Numbered from the stretch's first letter, positions 11,523-23,920 are shown. The stretch: DNA of 64,000 nucleotides from Wurfbainia villosa (GCA_025175895.1 CM046001.1:27848314-27912313), one strand, 5' to 3'. Numbers and translations: made by a program. The notes: generated from the letters alone by a model not told the origin.

Positions 11523-11981
11523 CTAGAAATCTGGCGTTCCGATCATCCTCTGATCTCTAGGACTATAAAACAATCCACCCATCGTTCCCCTGGGATAGCC
11601 AACGAAAAACCGTACTTCTGTACGAGGTTCCAACTTACCAGCATCTGCCTTCAGCACATGTACTGGACTCCCCCATATCCGAATATGTCTTAGACTAGGC
11701 TTTCGCCCAGTCCACAACTCTGTGGGAGTAGAAGGCACTGATTTAGATGGAACCAAGTTCAGAATGTACACCGCCGTATCTAGAGCATATCCCCAGAACG
11801 AATCTGGCAAGTCAAAATAACTCATCATCGATCTAACCATCTCCATAAGAGTCCTATTCCTTCGCTCTGCTACACCGTTCTGCTGCTGGGGTGTGCCAGG
11901 TGCAGTCAATTGGGATTGAATCCCAGCCTCTGATAAGTTGTTCCTAAACTCTCCCAATAGGTACTCACCACCATGATCAGA
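11523..11981 (-). pseudogene. Copia 1 integrase core, C-terminal part
   Basis: The stretch is in the same frame as the upstream gag-integrase frame but separated from it by one nonsense codon at 11982-11984 (TGA where copia 2 has an Arg codon in TLRSD). It contains GEFRNNLSEAGIQSQL and TPQQQNGVAERRNRTLMEM, the block with the third catalytic acidic residue, followed by FWGYALDTAVYILNLVPSK. One extra Gln is present in PQQQNG relative to copia 2. The open frame ends at 11523. Confidence 0.85.
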
Positions 11982-13679
11982 TCATAGTGTGTTGATACTT
12001 TTACCTTGACGTTTCTCCACATCAGCCTTGAATTCTTTGAACTTGTCAAAGCATTCAGACTTGCGGCACATCAGGTAAATGTATCCATATCTTGAGTAAT
12101 CGTCTATAAAATAGACGAAATACTCAAAACCACCTCTAGCCTGGATAGACATAAAACCACACAAATCAGAATGAACCAATTCTATCACATCTTTGGCTCT
12201 ATACCCCTTGGCCTTAAAAGGCCTCTTGGTCATCTTACCCTCCAAGCAAGATTCACAGATTGGGAGATCCTCTACCACTAATGAACCCAAAGGTCCATCA
12301 ACTATCAACCTTTGAATTATGCTTAGGTTAATGTGACCAAGCCTAAGATGCCAAAGATATGTTTGGTTCATCTTCGAAGGTTCTTTTCTCTTATTGGAAT
12401 TAGAAGATGAGTTATTAACTTCAATTTGCATCATGGGAGGTTTTGGTTCAAGTGTGTACAAATTTCCTATCAATGCACCCGAACAGATAATGTCCCTATT
12501 CCTTCTTATAACAACTCTGTCATTAAAAGAAATAGAATATCCATCCATAAACAATTTAGAAATCAAAATTAAATTCTTTCTAGAAAAGGGTACATAAAGG
12601 CAATTCTTAAGAACCAAAAGTTTATTTTTCTCAAAAGATAAATGAACATCTCCCACTGCAACAGCCGTCACCTTCGTGGCATCGTCCAAGTACACGGTAA
12701 TCTCCCCCTCAGCCAGTCGTCTGGTTTCCTGGAACCCCTGCAAAGTATTGCAGACATGATCAGTGGCTCCCGTATCTACACACCAGGTGTCGGTAGATAA
12801 CACCGCTAAACATGTTTCAACGACTAGACTAAAAGATATACCTTTATTCTTATGGTTGGGGCAATCCTTCTTCCAGTGTCCAGTCTGCTTACAAGTGAAG
12901 CACTTGCCTTTAGGCTTCTTCACTCCTCCCTGAGTACCTCCCACCGCCTTCACCCCGGTTTGTTTCTTCTTCTTCTTGCCTTTCAGCTTAGAAGTAGAAA
13001 CCTTCTGGGTCACCACAGCATGCGCCTGAGCACTCTGACGAAATAGTCCCTTTGCCGCCTGGAGTTCTATCAGAAGTTCCGCCAACGAATACAATCTCTT
13101 GTTCATGTTGTAGTTCAGGCGAAACTGCACAAAACTCCTAGGTAGAGACTGGAGTATGATATCGACCTGGGTTTTCCCATCGATCTCAGCTCCTAGGACC
13201 TCCAGCTCATTCAAATGAGCCATCATCTTGAGAACATGATCCCTCATGGGTGTTCCCTCGACCATGGTGGTCGTCATCAAGTTTCTCATGGCCTCTTGCC
13301 TCGCAGCCCGATTCTGGTGTCTGAAAAGCTCCTTGAGATTGAGCATCATATCATAAGCAGTGGACATGACTTGATGCTGATGTTGTAGTATATTTGACAT
13401 AGATGCCAAAATGTAACACTGCGCCATCTCATCGGCCTTGATCCACTTCTTATAGCTCTCTCTCTCTTTTTCCCCAGAATTATCTGCAGCCTTGGGAGGG
13501 CACTCTTCGAGGAGTACATATTTGTATTCCTCTGCAGTTAAGACAATGTCTAGATTCCTCTTCCAATCAACATAGTTGGGTCTAGTAAGTTTGTTCTCTT
13601 TCAGTATCATAGCAAGTGGGTTGAAAGTCATTTTGAAAGAAAACCTAAGAATCACATAAATCAAAACATTAGATTTCAA
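11982..13679 (-). pseudogene. Copia 1 gag, protease and integrase N-terminus
   Basis: A 565-residue open frame. Gag occupies about residues 15-270, with a Lys-rich stretch and zinc knuckle CFTCKQTGHWKKDC. Protease follows with WCVDTGATDHVC (active-site DTG). Then come the pre-integrase zinc region (WHLRLGHINLS, CESCLEGKM) and the first integrase block (VHSDLCG, YFIDDYSRYGYIYLM). It ends at a TGA that interrupts the catalytic TLRSD block. The more likely gag start is the Met in SFKMTFNPLAMILKEN and not the upstream Met, because copia gag proteins usually begin there. The polyprotein would package and process the element in cytoplasmic particles. Confidence 0.88.
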
Positions 13680-14690
13680 AAAATTATTGATTCTACAAAC
13701 AATAAAATTTTAAAATCAACCAACACCTCAAAACATCGAGAATATCGTATGCCACGATAGTGTGGACGTATACGAATTCTACATTTGTAAGAGGAGGTTT
13801 TACCCATTAATTTTACTATCTTGTCAACCTAACTTTTTGACAAGTAAAATTAATAGTTGGTTCCTCTTTGGCCCTACAAATAAAAGCAGTGACTCCGATG
13901 GGGAGGATACTAATATTTGTATCTAAGTGTTCACCATTACTCGGTACCAAGGTAATTATCTCGGGTAATGTGCCTTACGATGGGCAAGTACACACGCTCC
14001 TTAATAATTTCCTATAACCATATTCAACCTTGTGATCCGCAAACAAACCCATCCGATATGGAGGAAGACACTCAGAGCCGACGCGCAAGTTTGTTTGCAT
14101 CACTTGTCAAATCGTAATGGAGGCCGTGGGAATTTTAAAAGTTCCCTCTCCCACTTAGTAATTTGAAATTGAGGAATTTTCCTAGCATACGACATGCATA
14201 TAAAAAAAAAGCAATAAATATGAAAAATAAATTATTTTCCAACTATTATGGCTTTTGTCTTCAATATGACTCCCGTCGCATCGCCATTTCGTCCGCTCCT
14301 CCTACGCCATGTACGAGCCATCCGGAGATCCGAGCCGAGACTAAAACCTATTTTAATTTACATCCATCGATCCTATACTCCACGAGGGAGTGTACATGAA
14401 ATCTAGATCGAAAGTAAAATAAAATAAAGAGTGGCTAAACAATGTCGTATTTAATTTACAAAAATTAAATACTAGCCTCGTCAACCCCGAGGATTCAACA
14501 AAATAAATATTTACACACATACAATCACATACACACATATGGCCATAATAGTCGGATCTTATACCTGCAACCAAAGTGTTAAACTACACATATCCTACTA
14601 TTATTCGGCACATATAATATATGAAAAAGTGCATAAAAATTAACCGAATCCTAAACACACAAAACCGGAAACCTTGGCTCTGATACCAAT
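13680..14690 (-). other. Copia 1 leader and primer binding site
   Basis: This is about 1 kb of non-coding leader. The primer site, at 14676-14688, reads TGGTATCAGAGCC on the minus strand, complementary to initiator tRNA-Met, 2 bp from the LTR end. I see no other feature in the leader. Confidence 0.8.
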
Positions 14691-15763
14691 TGAAGGGTTT
14701 TGCTTATCAAGTCAGTGAGGGGAAACTTCGCTTCCCACTTCACCTCGGTAGCTTATCCATGGCGATCCCTTCGATGTCCCCAGATTAAAAAAAAATTAAT
14801 CCTAGACAAAAAGGATTGCCCAAACCACCAAGTCATTGTCGTGCTATTCGTTTAGAGAGGTCACTTGAACAAACAAGTTGTTCAAGCGGCCAACCTCTAT
14901 TCTACGAGTAGCCGCGGAATAGACGATGTACGGATCACTGGTTTTTGTGTTTATGCTGAGGATCCAAGTATTATTTAGCCATTTACAGATTTATAACATG
15001 CTTATAATTGAAAAACAAAAACAAGCAAGAAACAAAAGAGAAAAGAGAATAGATATACCTCTTGATCTTCTAATGTATGACCTTCCTCCTTTTGGACGTC
15101 GTGTGGGCGATGATCTACCAAAAGTCGAAGCTCCTAGATCACAAATCTTCCTTCCTTGCTCTTCCAAAGCAAGAGAAAGAATAGAAACAAGGTTTTTCTC
15201 CTCCCTTAAACCAACCATCAAGGAGCACACCAAACCCTTTGTAACGCCCGTAAAATTCCTAGCAATTTTACAAGAATTTTTGGCTTGATGATCATGGGCT
15301 TTATGTGGGCCTTTTCAAAAATAAAAGAAAATAAGCCAAAAAGGGGTGCAAGGCCTAGGAATTGAACCCCAAACCTCTAGAGATAGCCAAACCCTATAGA
15401 TGCACCCACTAACGATAAGCCCAATAGGACTATATCATTAGAGGAATAAGGTAAATTATGGTTAAGTGTAAGGGAGATTAAGGGACTCTTTAGGTGAATA
15501 AATAAGGGGGGATGAGGAGGCATGAGTGAGCAACTTCACTTTCTCCACTTCTCTTCTTCTTCTCACCGAAATCCTAAAGCCCTCCCTCTCCATTTCCTCT
15601 CTATTTCCACTCTTGGCCGAAACTCCTTCAAGCAAGAAGCAAGGGCTAGGTTTTGTGTTCCTTAGTTTATCTCACACTACAAGCAAAGCGAAGGATGTAA
15701 GTATCCCTCACCTGCATACGAGTAGCTTCGATTGATGTTTGTAAAAGAAATCTATATGTTATA

Positions 15764-16480
15764 TCCGGCCAAGCTATGTTTTAGTTTATCAATGAAGTTG
15801 TATGCTATGTTTAGGAAGTAGATGATGATGTTAACATGGAAAAAGGGATTAGGTTAAAAGCTAACCCTAATAACCACTAAAGCCTATTCGGCCAAGCCAT
15901 GATTCTAGGTTTCAATGAGTTCCATGCTATGTTTTTTGTAACTATATGATGATGCTAGGATTTAAAATGGATTAGGTTAAAGGTTAACCCTAAAGACCTA
16001 CATGGACCATTCGGCCACCCCTAGATCTTGATGATTCAATGAAGTTTAATCCATATTTTTGTAGGCTTATGATGTTGTTGTTATGTTAAAATGAATTAGG
16101 TTAAAGGTTAACCCTAATAGCCACCAAGATCCATTCGGCCAAGCCATGTTTTAGGGTTTTAATGAAGTTCTATGCTATGTTTTTGCAACTATATGATGAT
16201 GTTAGGATTTAAGATGGATTAGGACAAAAGCTAACCCTAAAAACCTACTTGGATCATTCGGCCACCATGACTTTTGGGTGATTAAATGAAGTCTAGTTCT
16301 TGTTTTATATGCAAATGAAGTTGTTGTGTTATGTTAAATGAATTAGGTTAAAAGATAACCCTAGGAAACCCTATGGATCATTCGGCCACCATGAATAGTT
16401 GTGGTTGTGTTAAATGAATTAGGATGAAGGATAGCCCTAGACACCCCTATGGACCATTCGGCCATCATGCATTTTGGGGA
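15764..16480 (+). repeat. Degenerate tandem repeats of about 120 bp, seven units
   Basis: CGGCCAAGC or CGGCCACC words recur at about 15764, 15890, 16010, 16136, 16258, 16381 and 16459. Each is followed by an AATGAAG-type phrase and then GGTTAAAGGTTAACCCTA-like sequence. The last unit is shortened. Confidence 0.75.
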
Positions 16481-16492
16481 TTAGATGAAGTT

Positions 16493-16840
16493 TTAATTCA
16501 AGTCTTATGTGCATATGAAGTTGTTGTTAAGTTAAATGAATAGGCTAACATGTGTTTTATGTTGGGTGAATGCATGTTGACTTGTGATATTAATTAATGC
16601 TAGATGAAGATAACATGCCTTAGGTTAATTCAAGTCTTATGTGCATATGAAGTTGTTGTTAAGTTAAATGAATAGGCTAACATGTGTTTTATGTTGGGTG
16701 AATGCATGTTGACTTGTGATATTAATTAATGCTAGATGAAGATAACATGCCTTAGGTTAATTCAAGTCTTATGTGCATATGAAGTTGTTGTTAAGTTAAA
16801 TAAATAGGCTAACATGTGTTTTATGTTGGGTAAATGCATG
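16493..16840 (+). repeat. Tandem repeat, 132-bp unit, about 2.6 copies
   Basis: TTAATTCAAGTCTTATGTGC starts at 16493, 16625 and 16757, an exact 132-bp period. The units are almost identical, so this expansion is much younger than the 120-bp array beside it. Confidence 0.92.
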
Positions 16841-16854
16841 CCATGCCTTATGCC

Positions 16855-17105
16855 ATGTCTATGTATCACGATGTTTAAAATATGTTATGAAATGGAAAAA
16901 GATAAGATTATGAAATGAAACAAAATGATATGTTCACGACATGAATATGACATGATGATGAAATGAAGAATGATATGTTATGAAATGAAGAATGGTATGT
17001 TTACGAAATGAAAGATGATATGTTCATGAAGGGAAGCATGATGTGTTATGAAATGAAGTATGCTATGTTTGCAAAATGAAATAAGCTATGTTATAAAATA
17101 AGCAT
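16855..17105 (+). repeat. Short degenerate ATGAAATGAAG-type repeats
   Basis: Variants of GATATGTTATGAAATGAAGAA recur roughly every 24-30 bp in a purine/T-rich stretch. The repeats are too degenerate to count reliably. Confidence 0.6.
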
Positions 17106-17156
17106 ATAAGTATTTTACCTTCTGCATGGCTTGTACCAAGACCTTAACAAGGTCCA

Positions 17157-17395
17157 AGAAGGGATGGGCTCCTAAGATGCCCTAGGTCGATGGAATAAGA
17201 CTCGGGCCTAGGATGGGCTTCTATGTATGATTGCCCCTAGGTCGATGGAATAAGACTCGGGCCTAGTACGGGATGGGCTCCAAGATGCCTTAGGTCGATG
17301 GAGTAAGACTCGGGCCTAGGATGGGCTTCTACGCTATGACGATTGCCCTAGGTCGATGGACTAAGATCGGGCCTAGTAACTTATTAGGTTCGAGA
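17157..17395 (+). repeat. Tandem repeats of about 57 bp in a two-unit alternation
   Basis: The phrase TAGGTCGATGGAATAAGACT followed by CGGGCCTAG occurs four times. Lead-ins alternate between GGGATGGGCTCC and GGATGGGCTTCTA, giving a higher-order unit of about 115 bp. Confidence 0.8.
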
Positions 17396-17519
17396 CTTGC
17401 TACCTCGGGCCTATTTAGGGATGCGCGCTATGATAATGAAGAAGTGGTACAATGTCGGGCCCAAATATGTTGAGATTTATATTTACGTACCTATAATATA
17501 TGTTTTCAAAAGCATCTTG

Positions 17520-17960
17520 CATATGTTACATGATTAGATTGTTATGTTCACATGCCATGTTGATATGTTACATATGATGTATGTTATGTTTGATATGCCA
17601 TGTTTATGTCTCTATGCTACATATGATGCATGTTATGTTTGATATGCCATGTTTATGTCACTATGCTACATATGATGTATGTTATGTTTGATATGCCATG
17701 TTTATGCCACTATGTTACATATGAAGTATGTTATGTTTGATATGCCATGTTATGTCACTATGTTACGTATGTTATATGTTATGTTTAATTAAGTCCTAAA
17801 TGTACATGATATGATGCTATGTTATAGATGATACATGTTATGCTGCCATGCTATGGATGAGACATGTTATGTTTACTCACGTTACTTATGCTACATGTTA
17901 AGTTGATTACGCCATGTATGTTACATGTTATATGGCTTATATGTTATGAAGGTTACATGC
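17520..17960 (+). repeat. Tandem ATG/TATG-rich repeats of about 59 bp
   Basis: TATGTTTGATATGCCATG recurs at a spacing of about 57-60 bp with variants of CTATGCTACATATGATG between. Four clear units are followed by decaying ones to about 17960. Confidence 0.8.
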
Positions 17961-18341
17961 CATGATTAATGTCGATATATGGTTTTTGTGAGTAGGACTG
18001 GATCTTACTAAGCCTATGTGCTTATAGTTTATCTTTCCCTCGTACTGCAGATAAGGGTAAGGGATGGATAAACTAAAGGGAGCAGCAGGAGGGGTCAAAT
18101 GTGTGTGGCAGTGGCATGGTGGAGAAGATCCGTTAGGTTTATATATATATATATGTTTACCTATGATGATGATGTTTATGGATGTCCTTACTTATGTCTC
18201 CGTATGACGATGATGTTTAAGAACTTGAACTAAGCACTAAGTATCTATATATGTTATGATGCATGCTCTATGTTAATAAGAAGAAGTAAGAAGAAGTATC
18301 TATATATGCTATGATGCATGCCCTATGTTAAGAAGAAGAAG

Positions 18342-18345
<4 letters not shown>

Positions 18346-18431
<86 letters not shown>
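18346..18431. repeat. (TA)n microsatellite, about 43 units
   Basis: An uninterrupted AT/TA dinucleotide run near the end of the solo LTR. Length in the assembly should be treated as approximate. Confidence 0.95.
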
Positions 18432-18434
<3 letters not shown>

Positions 18435-18935
18435 AATGCATATGTTTAAAAGAAAAAAAAAATAAGTCTAAAGTCTTCCGCTGTAAGAATAAAGTATGTA
18501 TAAAGTCTTCCGCTGTATGTAATGTATGTATGTACGGTCGCGTCACGCGCCGCCCCTCTGGGTTCTGGGTCCGAAAAGGGCGGCCGTGACACCCTTGCCG
18601 CCGGCCAACTAGAAGGAGGGGAAGATGATGGAAAACAACCAAGACACCAAGGGAAGCCCTATATCTTGTTTCCACCACCTAAGGAGAAGAGAGGAGAGTC
18701 TTTTGCCGCCAGCCAAGGGCTGGGAAAAGGCTGGAAAGGCTGTTGGATGCCGGCCAATGAAGGAGGAAGAAGAAAACAACACCTTCCTTATTTGGTGCCG
18801 ACCTAGCCTCCAAACCCTAACCCTAATCCTATCTCAACTAGGATTCCCTTCTCTTGCCGCCCAAGCCTAGCTCTCTTTGATGTTATTCATGCCAACTCCC
18901 ATGCCCTCATTTTATAGAGTTAGGGATAAGTCATG

Positions 18936-19487
18936 TTATTTTGCCGCCCATGACCGAAGCGTCTTATCCCAAGTGGTAAGCATGGAGGTACATGTTGTGG
19001 GAGGTGCCGTGTTCGAGCCCTCCTCAGCGACAGGCAAGGTTCTGTTGACTGAGATACTGGGCTGACCCAACGTTGCTCTTATCAACATCGTGGTACTGTG
19101 CCTCCAAAAATTCTCGAAAGGGGTTTCTGCTGAGGGGCCGCTTCGGCGGTGGGGCCGGTCACATAAAAAAGTTTACCATCACAATTTTTATGCCCCCAGG
19201 GTGACGACGCATTGGTAAGGCACGAAGTTCCCCTTTGCGCATCCAGGGGTCGATTCTGCCCTGGCTGCGCGCGCTGGGCGAGTGGAGGTGCACGCTACCC
19301 CCTTGTCCCAGCGTGGTCGATCCTTCTGGGCAGCATGGGTCCTAATGTGTCGAGCCACGCATCACTCTGATTTACCCTCGTTGACCGGTGGGGACTCTCG
19401 TTGAAGGCCGTGGGGCAGGGCCGGTCAGCCATCAGGATTAGTAGGGAAGAGAAATCGTACCTGATACTTGATGTAAATAAAAAAAAA
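18936..19487 (+). mobile_element. SINE-like retroposon with two tRNA-like promoter regions
   Basis: A 552-bp insertion is flanked by the 14-bp direct repeat AGGGATAAGTCATG (18922-18935 and 19488-19501) and ends in an A-rich tail (TAAATAAAAAAAAA). It is absent from the copia 2 LTR at the matching place. Near its 5' end, AAGTGGTAAGCATGGAG and GTGTTCGAGCCC resemble pol III A and B boxes. A second pair, GCATTGGTAAGGC and GGGGTCGATTCTGCC, occurs at about 19205-19260, so the element may be a dimer of two tRNA-related units. Class is inferred from these signals; there is no coding frame. Confidence 0.72.
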
Positions 19488-20540
19488 AGGGATAAGTCAT
19501 GAATTAATCTCCTCCATTGGTTCTAGGGATTTAATCTCAACCGTCGGATCTAGAGATTTAATCTCAACTGTCGGATCTTAGAGATTTAATCTATACCTAT
19601 GGATCTTAAAGTTTTGTTTCTATCCATTGGATCTAAGCTTCATGAGGTGTTAATAGGCTACATTAGGGACCATGAGGAGGAGTTTGATCTTGGCAACCCA
19701 TGGATCAAGCCCACATAAAGTCCGATCCACTAATGATGATCTAATCCACTAAAGGATCATCATTGATCTACCTCACCAACCCCCATATGATAATATGGGC
19801 TCCATACATTATTTGTACATTTTCTCCCCGTGTTTAAGATCTCAAATGTCCGTCGATTAATTAATTTACTGACCATTAATTAATCAACATCTAACTCCTT
19901 GAGTAGTACCACTCAACCTTTTCATCATGTCGGACCAAGTCCACCTGTAGGGTTTACATGATGAACCTTATGAGCTCCTCAAGGGGACATCATCATCCTA
20001 ATATATAGGACACGGTTTCCTCCTATAATCAACGATACACCATATAAATAATATCATCTCCCAACTTACCGAGCCTATCGATTTAATCTATAAATCTCGC
20101 CCATTGGTAAATCAAAGAGATGAGTACTCAGTATATGTGCCCGTTATTATATCGGGATTAAGAGCATGTACTAAATAATATCTGAGGTCCGATTCGATTA
20201 TGTAGTCAGCAATAAATCGAATCACCTCTAAGTCGGTCCTGCTCAATATACATAAAGTGCACTAGTGTGATTCTATGGTCAAGACAAACTAATACCAAAT
20301 CACACTACAACCATTCCGATGGTTTGTCCAAAGCCATCTCGGTTGTGATCCTTTACTTATACTTTACAAGGAGCCGATAACATGATCTCCTGTGTGACAC
20401 CACACACTATGTTATCTACAATGTAAAGTATTAGACAATATTGCATAACCATAAAAATATGAAAACAATGATCATGTGATTCTTATTCCAAAATAAAAAT
20501 GTTCATACAAAAGATAGACTTTTCAGTATACATCCCTACA

Positions 20541-22368
20541 CTTGGATTGGTGGGGTAGTTAACCTAACCATAGCAAAGTTGACACTTTAGATCATTTTCA
20601 AGGTTATGGGTACTTTGGAAATGTGGTTGATCATAATCCTAAAGGATTTTAGGACGTGCCAATATATTTTGAGAACTATGAAAAAATTAATCAAATTGGC
20701 ACAAGTTAGGTCTTAGAGTCATGGTGTGCCATTTTTGATTTTTGGCACACTTGCGAGATAAGTAGTATCATGGCAAAATTGGATTTAATTCTACAAATGA
20801 CAATTAATACTAAAACTTAGGTATTCTCATACCTTTATATTTTATTTGTCATGATTTATTTGCCATTTACCATGTCATGACATCATATTTATTTTTAATC
20901 ATAAATGTCATGATTATGCTTAGGTTTAGTTTAATGTCATGTATGTTTAAATTTCATTTATATGCCATGACATCATGATTGTTGACACATGATTAATTAT
21001 GATATCATTTATGTCATAATCATCATTCATGCATTAATGAAATTGAGTTAAGGACAATTACATGATTTGAAGTCCTATTTATAAGGGAATCAGATAGAGT
21101 TGTCTTAGAAAATACATGAGACCTTAGTATAGGTATAATCAAAACCCAGATCTCACATCAAATTGACATGTTTGTATATTCATACACCTCAGACACATGT
21201 GAGATGCTAAGAAATGAGTTAAGTTCAAGGTGCATAGTTCTTGCATCTAGATGAACTCAAACTCATTTTATACCGTGGATGAATCATGAGAAAAGCTAGT
21301 ATACAAGTCATGTATACTTAGCTCATAGACCATGATTGAAATTAAGGTTTTTAAAACATTTTAAAATCATTTTAAAAAATCTTGGTGAATCCTATCTTTT
21401 GATAGCAATCACCATTGAGAGATTGAAACAAAGTTGGCCTAAAATATTGAAAGTTTCAATGCTTTTGAACTTTATATCATTCTTTGAATTTAAAAGTTAT
21501 TTTCATATAAAATTATTTTTCCCCTATAGTGTTTGGCATAAGTAATGTGTGGTTGAAATTTCACAATTGTTTAAATTTTTTAGAATTATTTATGCATTTT
21601 TGAAGTTGATTTGAAAATTCGGATTCAGAAAAGTCAGAAACGGTCAAGACTGACCTCAGTCACTCCACTCGGAGAGCTTTCTCGGTCATTATTATCACTG
21701 TTTTGGCTTACCAATGTTGGTTTAAGCCATTTGACCATACCCCTAGGCTAGATAACTACTCCTACACCTCTAATGTGCTTAGACAAGCATTGAAAGGGTG
21801 AGATTTTCATTGAAAATGAATTGGGGAGTTAATTAGGGTAAAAATCATTTTCTAAAGGATTTTAAAGTTCAAGTTTGAACTTTTATCCTTATCTTCTATT
21901 GTTTAAGGTTTTTATTGGCTTAGGAACTCTCCAAGGACATTGTTGGTGCAATGGTCTAGGGGGAGTAAGCTTTTAGTGGGAGTTTATCCATCTAGGTATG
22001 ATGGATGATGGTTTATAAAAAGGGGGGTAAAATAGAAGATTTCTTTTCATCTAGTGATAGATCACTAAGGAGAATGAAGGCATTCAAGATGAATTTTGAC
22101 CAAGAAGGAGTAGGAAGAATCTTATTGAAAATGAGACATGGTAAACCTTGGTGGACTTTTTGATGTGTGTCAAGAAGGGGGAGAAATAGAAGGGGTTAAG
22201 TTAGGTTTTAACTTAGGATACTCTAATTTTACACTAAACCCAAAAAATTTCAAAAATTTGAAATTCTGAATTGGGAACACTTTGTTATGCTTTGACATAA
22301 GAAGATTCAAGTTTGGTTATGGGATAACCTAACTTAACGGTATTGTCAAACATCAAAAAGGGGGAGAT
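20541..22368 (+). other. Non-coding 3' spacer of a SIRE-like copia element
   Basis: AT-rich sequence without usable coding frames ends in AAAAAGGGGGAGAT (22355-22368), a polypurine tract abutting the LTR at 22369. Long non-coding spacers before the 3' LTR are typical of SIRE/Maximus elements, and copia 3 has a similar tract. A segment at about 22128-22190 reappears inverted at 24021-24090. Pol is not present; copia 1 occupies the sequence to the left. Confidence 0.65.
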
Positions 22369-23920
22369 TATTGGTGCAATCGACCTAGGTCACGATTGAC
22401 CAGACTCGAGTGGGACTCGAGTAGGGTTTTGATGTTTGACAATAGTTGACAATATGATTTGACTATATGACCAGTGGATGGTATGGGACATCCAAGGTCA
22501 TATGAGAGAGATTATTGGAGAAGTCCAAGTTTGGTGACTTGGCAGGAAAAAGTCCAAGTATGGATACTTAGCAAGAGAAAATCCAAGTAGGTCAAGAAAG
22601 ACCAGACACTTGGTGTTGGAAAGACCAATGGGGAGTTGGCGAGGGAAGTCCTGACAGGTCTGAGAGATCGTGCTTGGCAAATGAAGTCTCGAATTGGGAG
22701 TCTTGGTAGTGAAGTCCTAGAGGCGTAGCCTCTTGGCAGTGAAGTCCCAGACGAGGAGTCTTGGCAAGGGAAGTCCCGGCTGATCAGGGAGATCGAGCTT
22801 GGCAAAAGGGAAGTCCCAGAGGCGAGGCCTCTTGGCAAAGGTAGACCCTAGAGCATGACAATGGCCAATGGAAACACTTGAAGGTTAGCGCAAGAATGAA
22901 GAGTCGCGGACTCGAGGGATCCGGGAGGCGTGAGGCTGATAGAAGTGGGTTGAAGGCTTAGGTCTAGGCTTAGGGTGAGTATCAAGTATGAGGGGATCAT
23001 ACTTGGAGTGTTAAATCTCAGTGTAGAGGTATAACAGTCGACTGCTGGTTCGGTTCAGTTGACTGGGCTTCATTTGTAAGCGAACATAAGCAAGGTGATC
23101 TCGACCAGCATCTCGACTAGAGGCTAGTCGAGGCGACACCTCGACTGGACCACTCGACTGGTGCCTCGATTGGTCGTTCTGGATGGAGGCACAGAAGCGA
23201 AGCGCACTCGACCAGCACCTCGACTAGTGGACAGTCGAGGCGGTGCCTCGACTAGTCCCAGAACAGGTATGAAGACAGCTGCTCAGAAGCTAGGCGACTC
23301 GACTGGTGCCTTGACTAGATTTCCAGGCGAGGCGACACCTTGACTAGAGTTCCAGGCGAGGCGATGCCTCAACTGGCAAAGCGACCGTTGTAGATCGGGA
23401 AGCTTCGATGGAGCTCTATAAGAAGAGGTTTGAGGGCGTCTTCGAGTATAGTTTTGGAGGGGCGATTTGAGGCGAGGTGCTACTGCATTTCAGGGCCTTC
23501 AAAGTCATCCCAAAGCAACCAACAAGCAAAGATTCAAAAGCCCTAATCTGTAAAGTGTGTTCATTTTTTCTTCCATTTGCTTTTGTTATTGTTGTAGTTG
23601 TTTATTGTATCTCGTTCTTATTGTTATAAGAGACTTGTAAGAGGTTCCTCCACCTCCGGTGTGTCACCGAGAAGGAGAAGTTTGATAGTGGTGGTTTGTA
23701 TCACTAGAGCTCGCTAGGGCTCGGCCGTGGAGTAGGAACTAGGATTTCGAACCACGTTAAATCCATGTGTTGCTGTGTGTATTGTGTTTTGTGCCTGTAT
23801 TCATATTTGTATTTGTATTTCCGCTGCATACTAACGATTGTAAACAAGAACGACGAATTCCATCATCGATCGACGCGGATTTCTATTCACCCCCCCTCTA
23901 GCGATGCCAACAGTCCTACA
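22369..23920 (+). repeat. LTR of SIRE-like copia element (family A)
   Basis: It starts TATTGGTGCAATCG after a polypurine tract (TG changed to TA) and ends AACAGTCCTACA before a primer site at 23923. Having a polypurine tract upstream and a primer site downstream, this single LTR is shared by two element bodies or marks a recombined tandem. It contains a cluster of CTCGACTAG/CAGTCGAC-type words (23035-23390). Confidence 0.75.

Larger units (their letters stand above)
15240..18591 (+). mobile_element. Solo LTR (gypsy-like), 3.35 kb, target duplication CCCTT
   Basis: It begins TGTAACGCCCG and ends GCGGCCGTGACA, with CCCTT immediately on both sides (15235-15239 and 18592-18596). The flanks are continuous copia 1 LTR sequence. 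No gag or pol, primer site or polypurine tract is present, so this is a single LTR left by recombination between two LTRs, or a non-coding element of LTR form. The GTGACA end resembles the gypsy LTRs elsewhere in the window. Orientation is not fixed by the TG..CA ends; plus is chosen by that resemblance. Most of its length consists of several different tandem repeat arrays. Confidence 0.85.
8805..20540 (-). mobile_element. Copia 1: Ty1/copia retrotransposon, minus strand, with nested insertions
   Basis: Read on the minus strand it has a 5' LTR (14691-20540, swollen by two insertions), primer site (14676-14688), leader, gag-protease-integrase-RT-RNase H in copia order, a polypurine tract and a partial 3' LTR (8805-9680). 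The LTR begins TGTAGGGATG and ends CCCTTCA. The coding region is open over long stretches but has a nonsense codon, frameshifts and an altered RT active site, so the element is defective. Domain phrases look Tork-like, a tentative lineage. Copia 2 (27994-35409) is a second member of the same family. Confidence 0.9.
14691..20540 (-). repeat. 5' LTR of copia 1, split by a solo LTR and a SINE-like insertion
   Basis: The LTR proper is made of 14691-15239, 18592-18935 and 19488-20540, about 1.9 kb after removing the insertions and their duplicated targets. The copia 2 LTR (27994-29796, 1.8 kb) is colinear with these three pieces and lacks both insertions, which proves their boundaries. Terminal bases are TG at 14691 and CA at 20540. 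The outer flank CTTGG (20541-20545) would be the target duplication, but its partner is outside the window. Confidence 0.88.

Noticed and set aside
18346..18431. (TA)n run as replication origin or matrix attachment site
   Set aside because: A dinucleotide microsatellite alone does not support either function.
18433..18870. Small frames on both strands at the end of the CCCTT solo LTR and start of the resumed copia LTR
   Set aside because: They cross the insertion boundary at 18591 and have no domain; not genes.
20541..22368. Possible env-like gene of the SIRE-like element
   Set aside because: Frames are all under 70 residues and AT-driven; no transmembrane or coiled-coil pattern that I could support.
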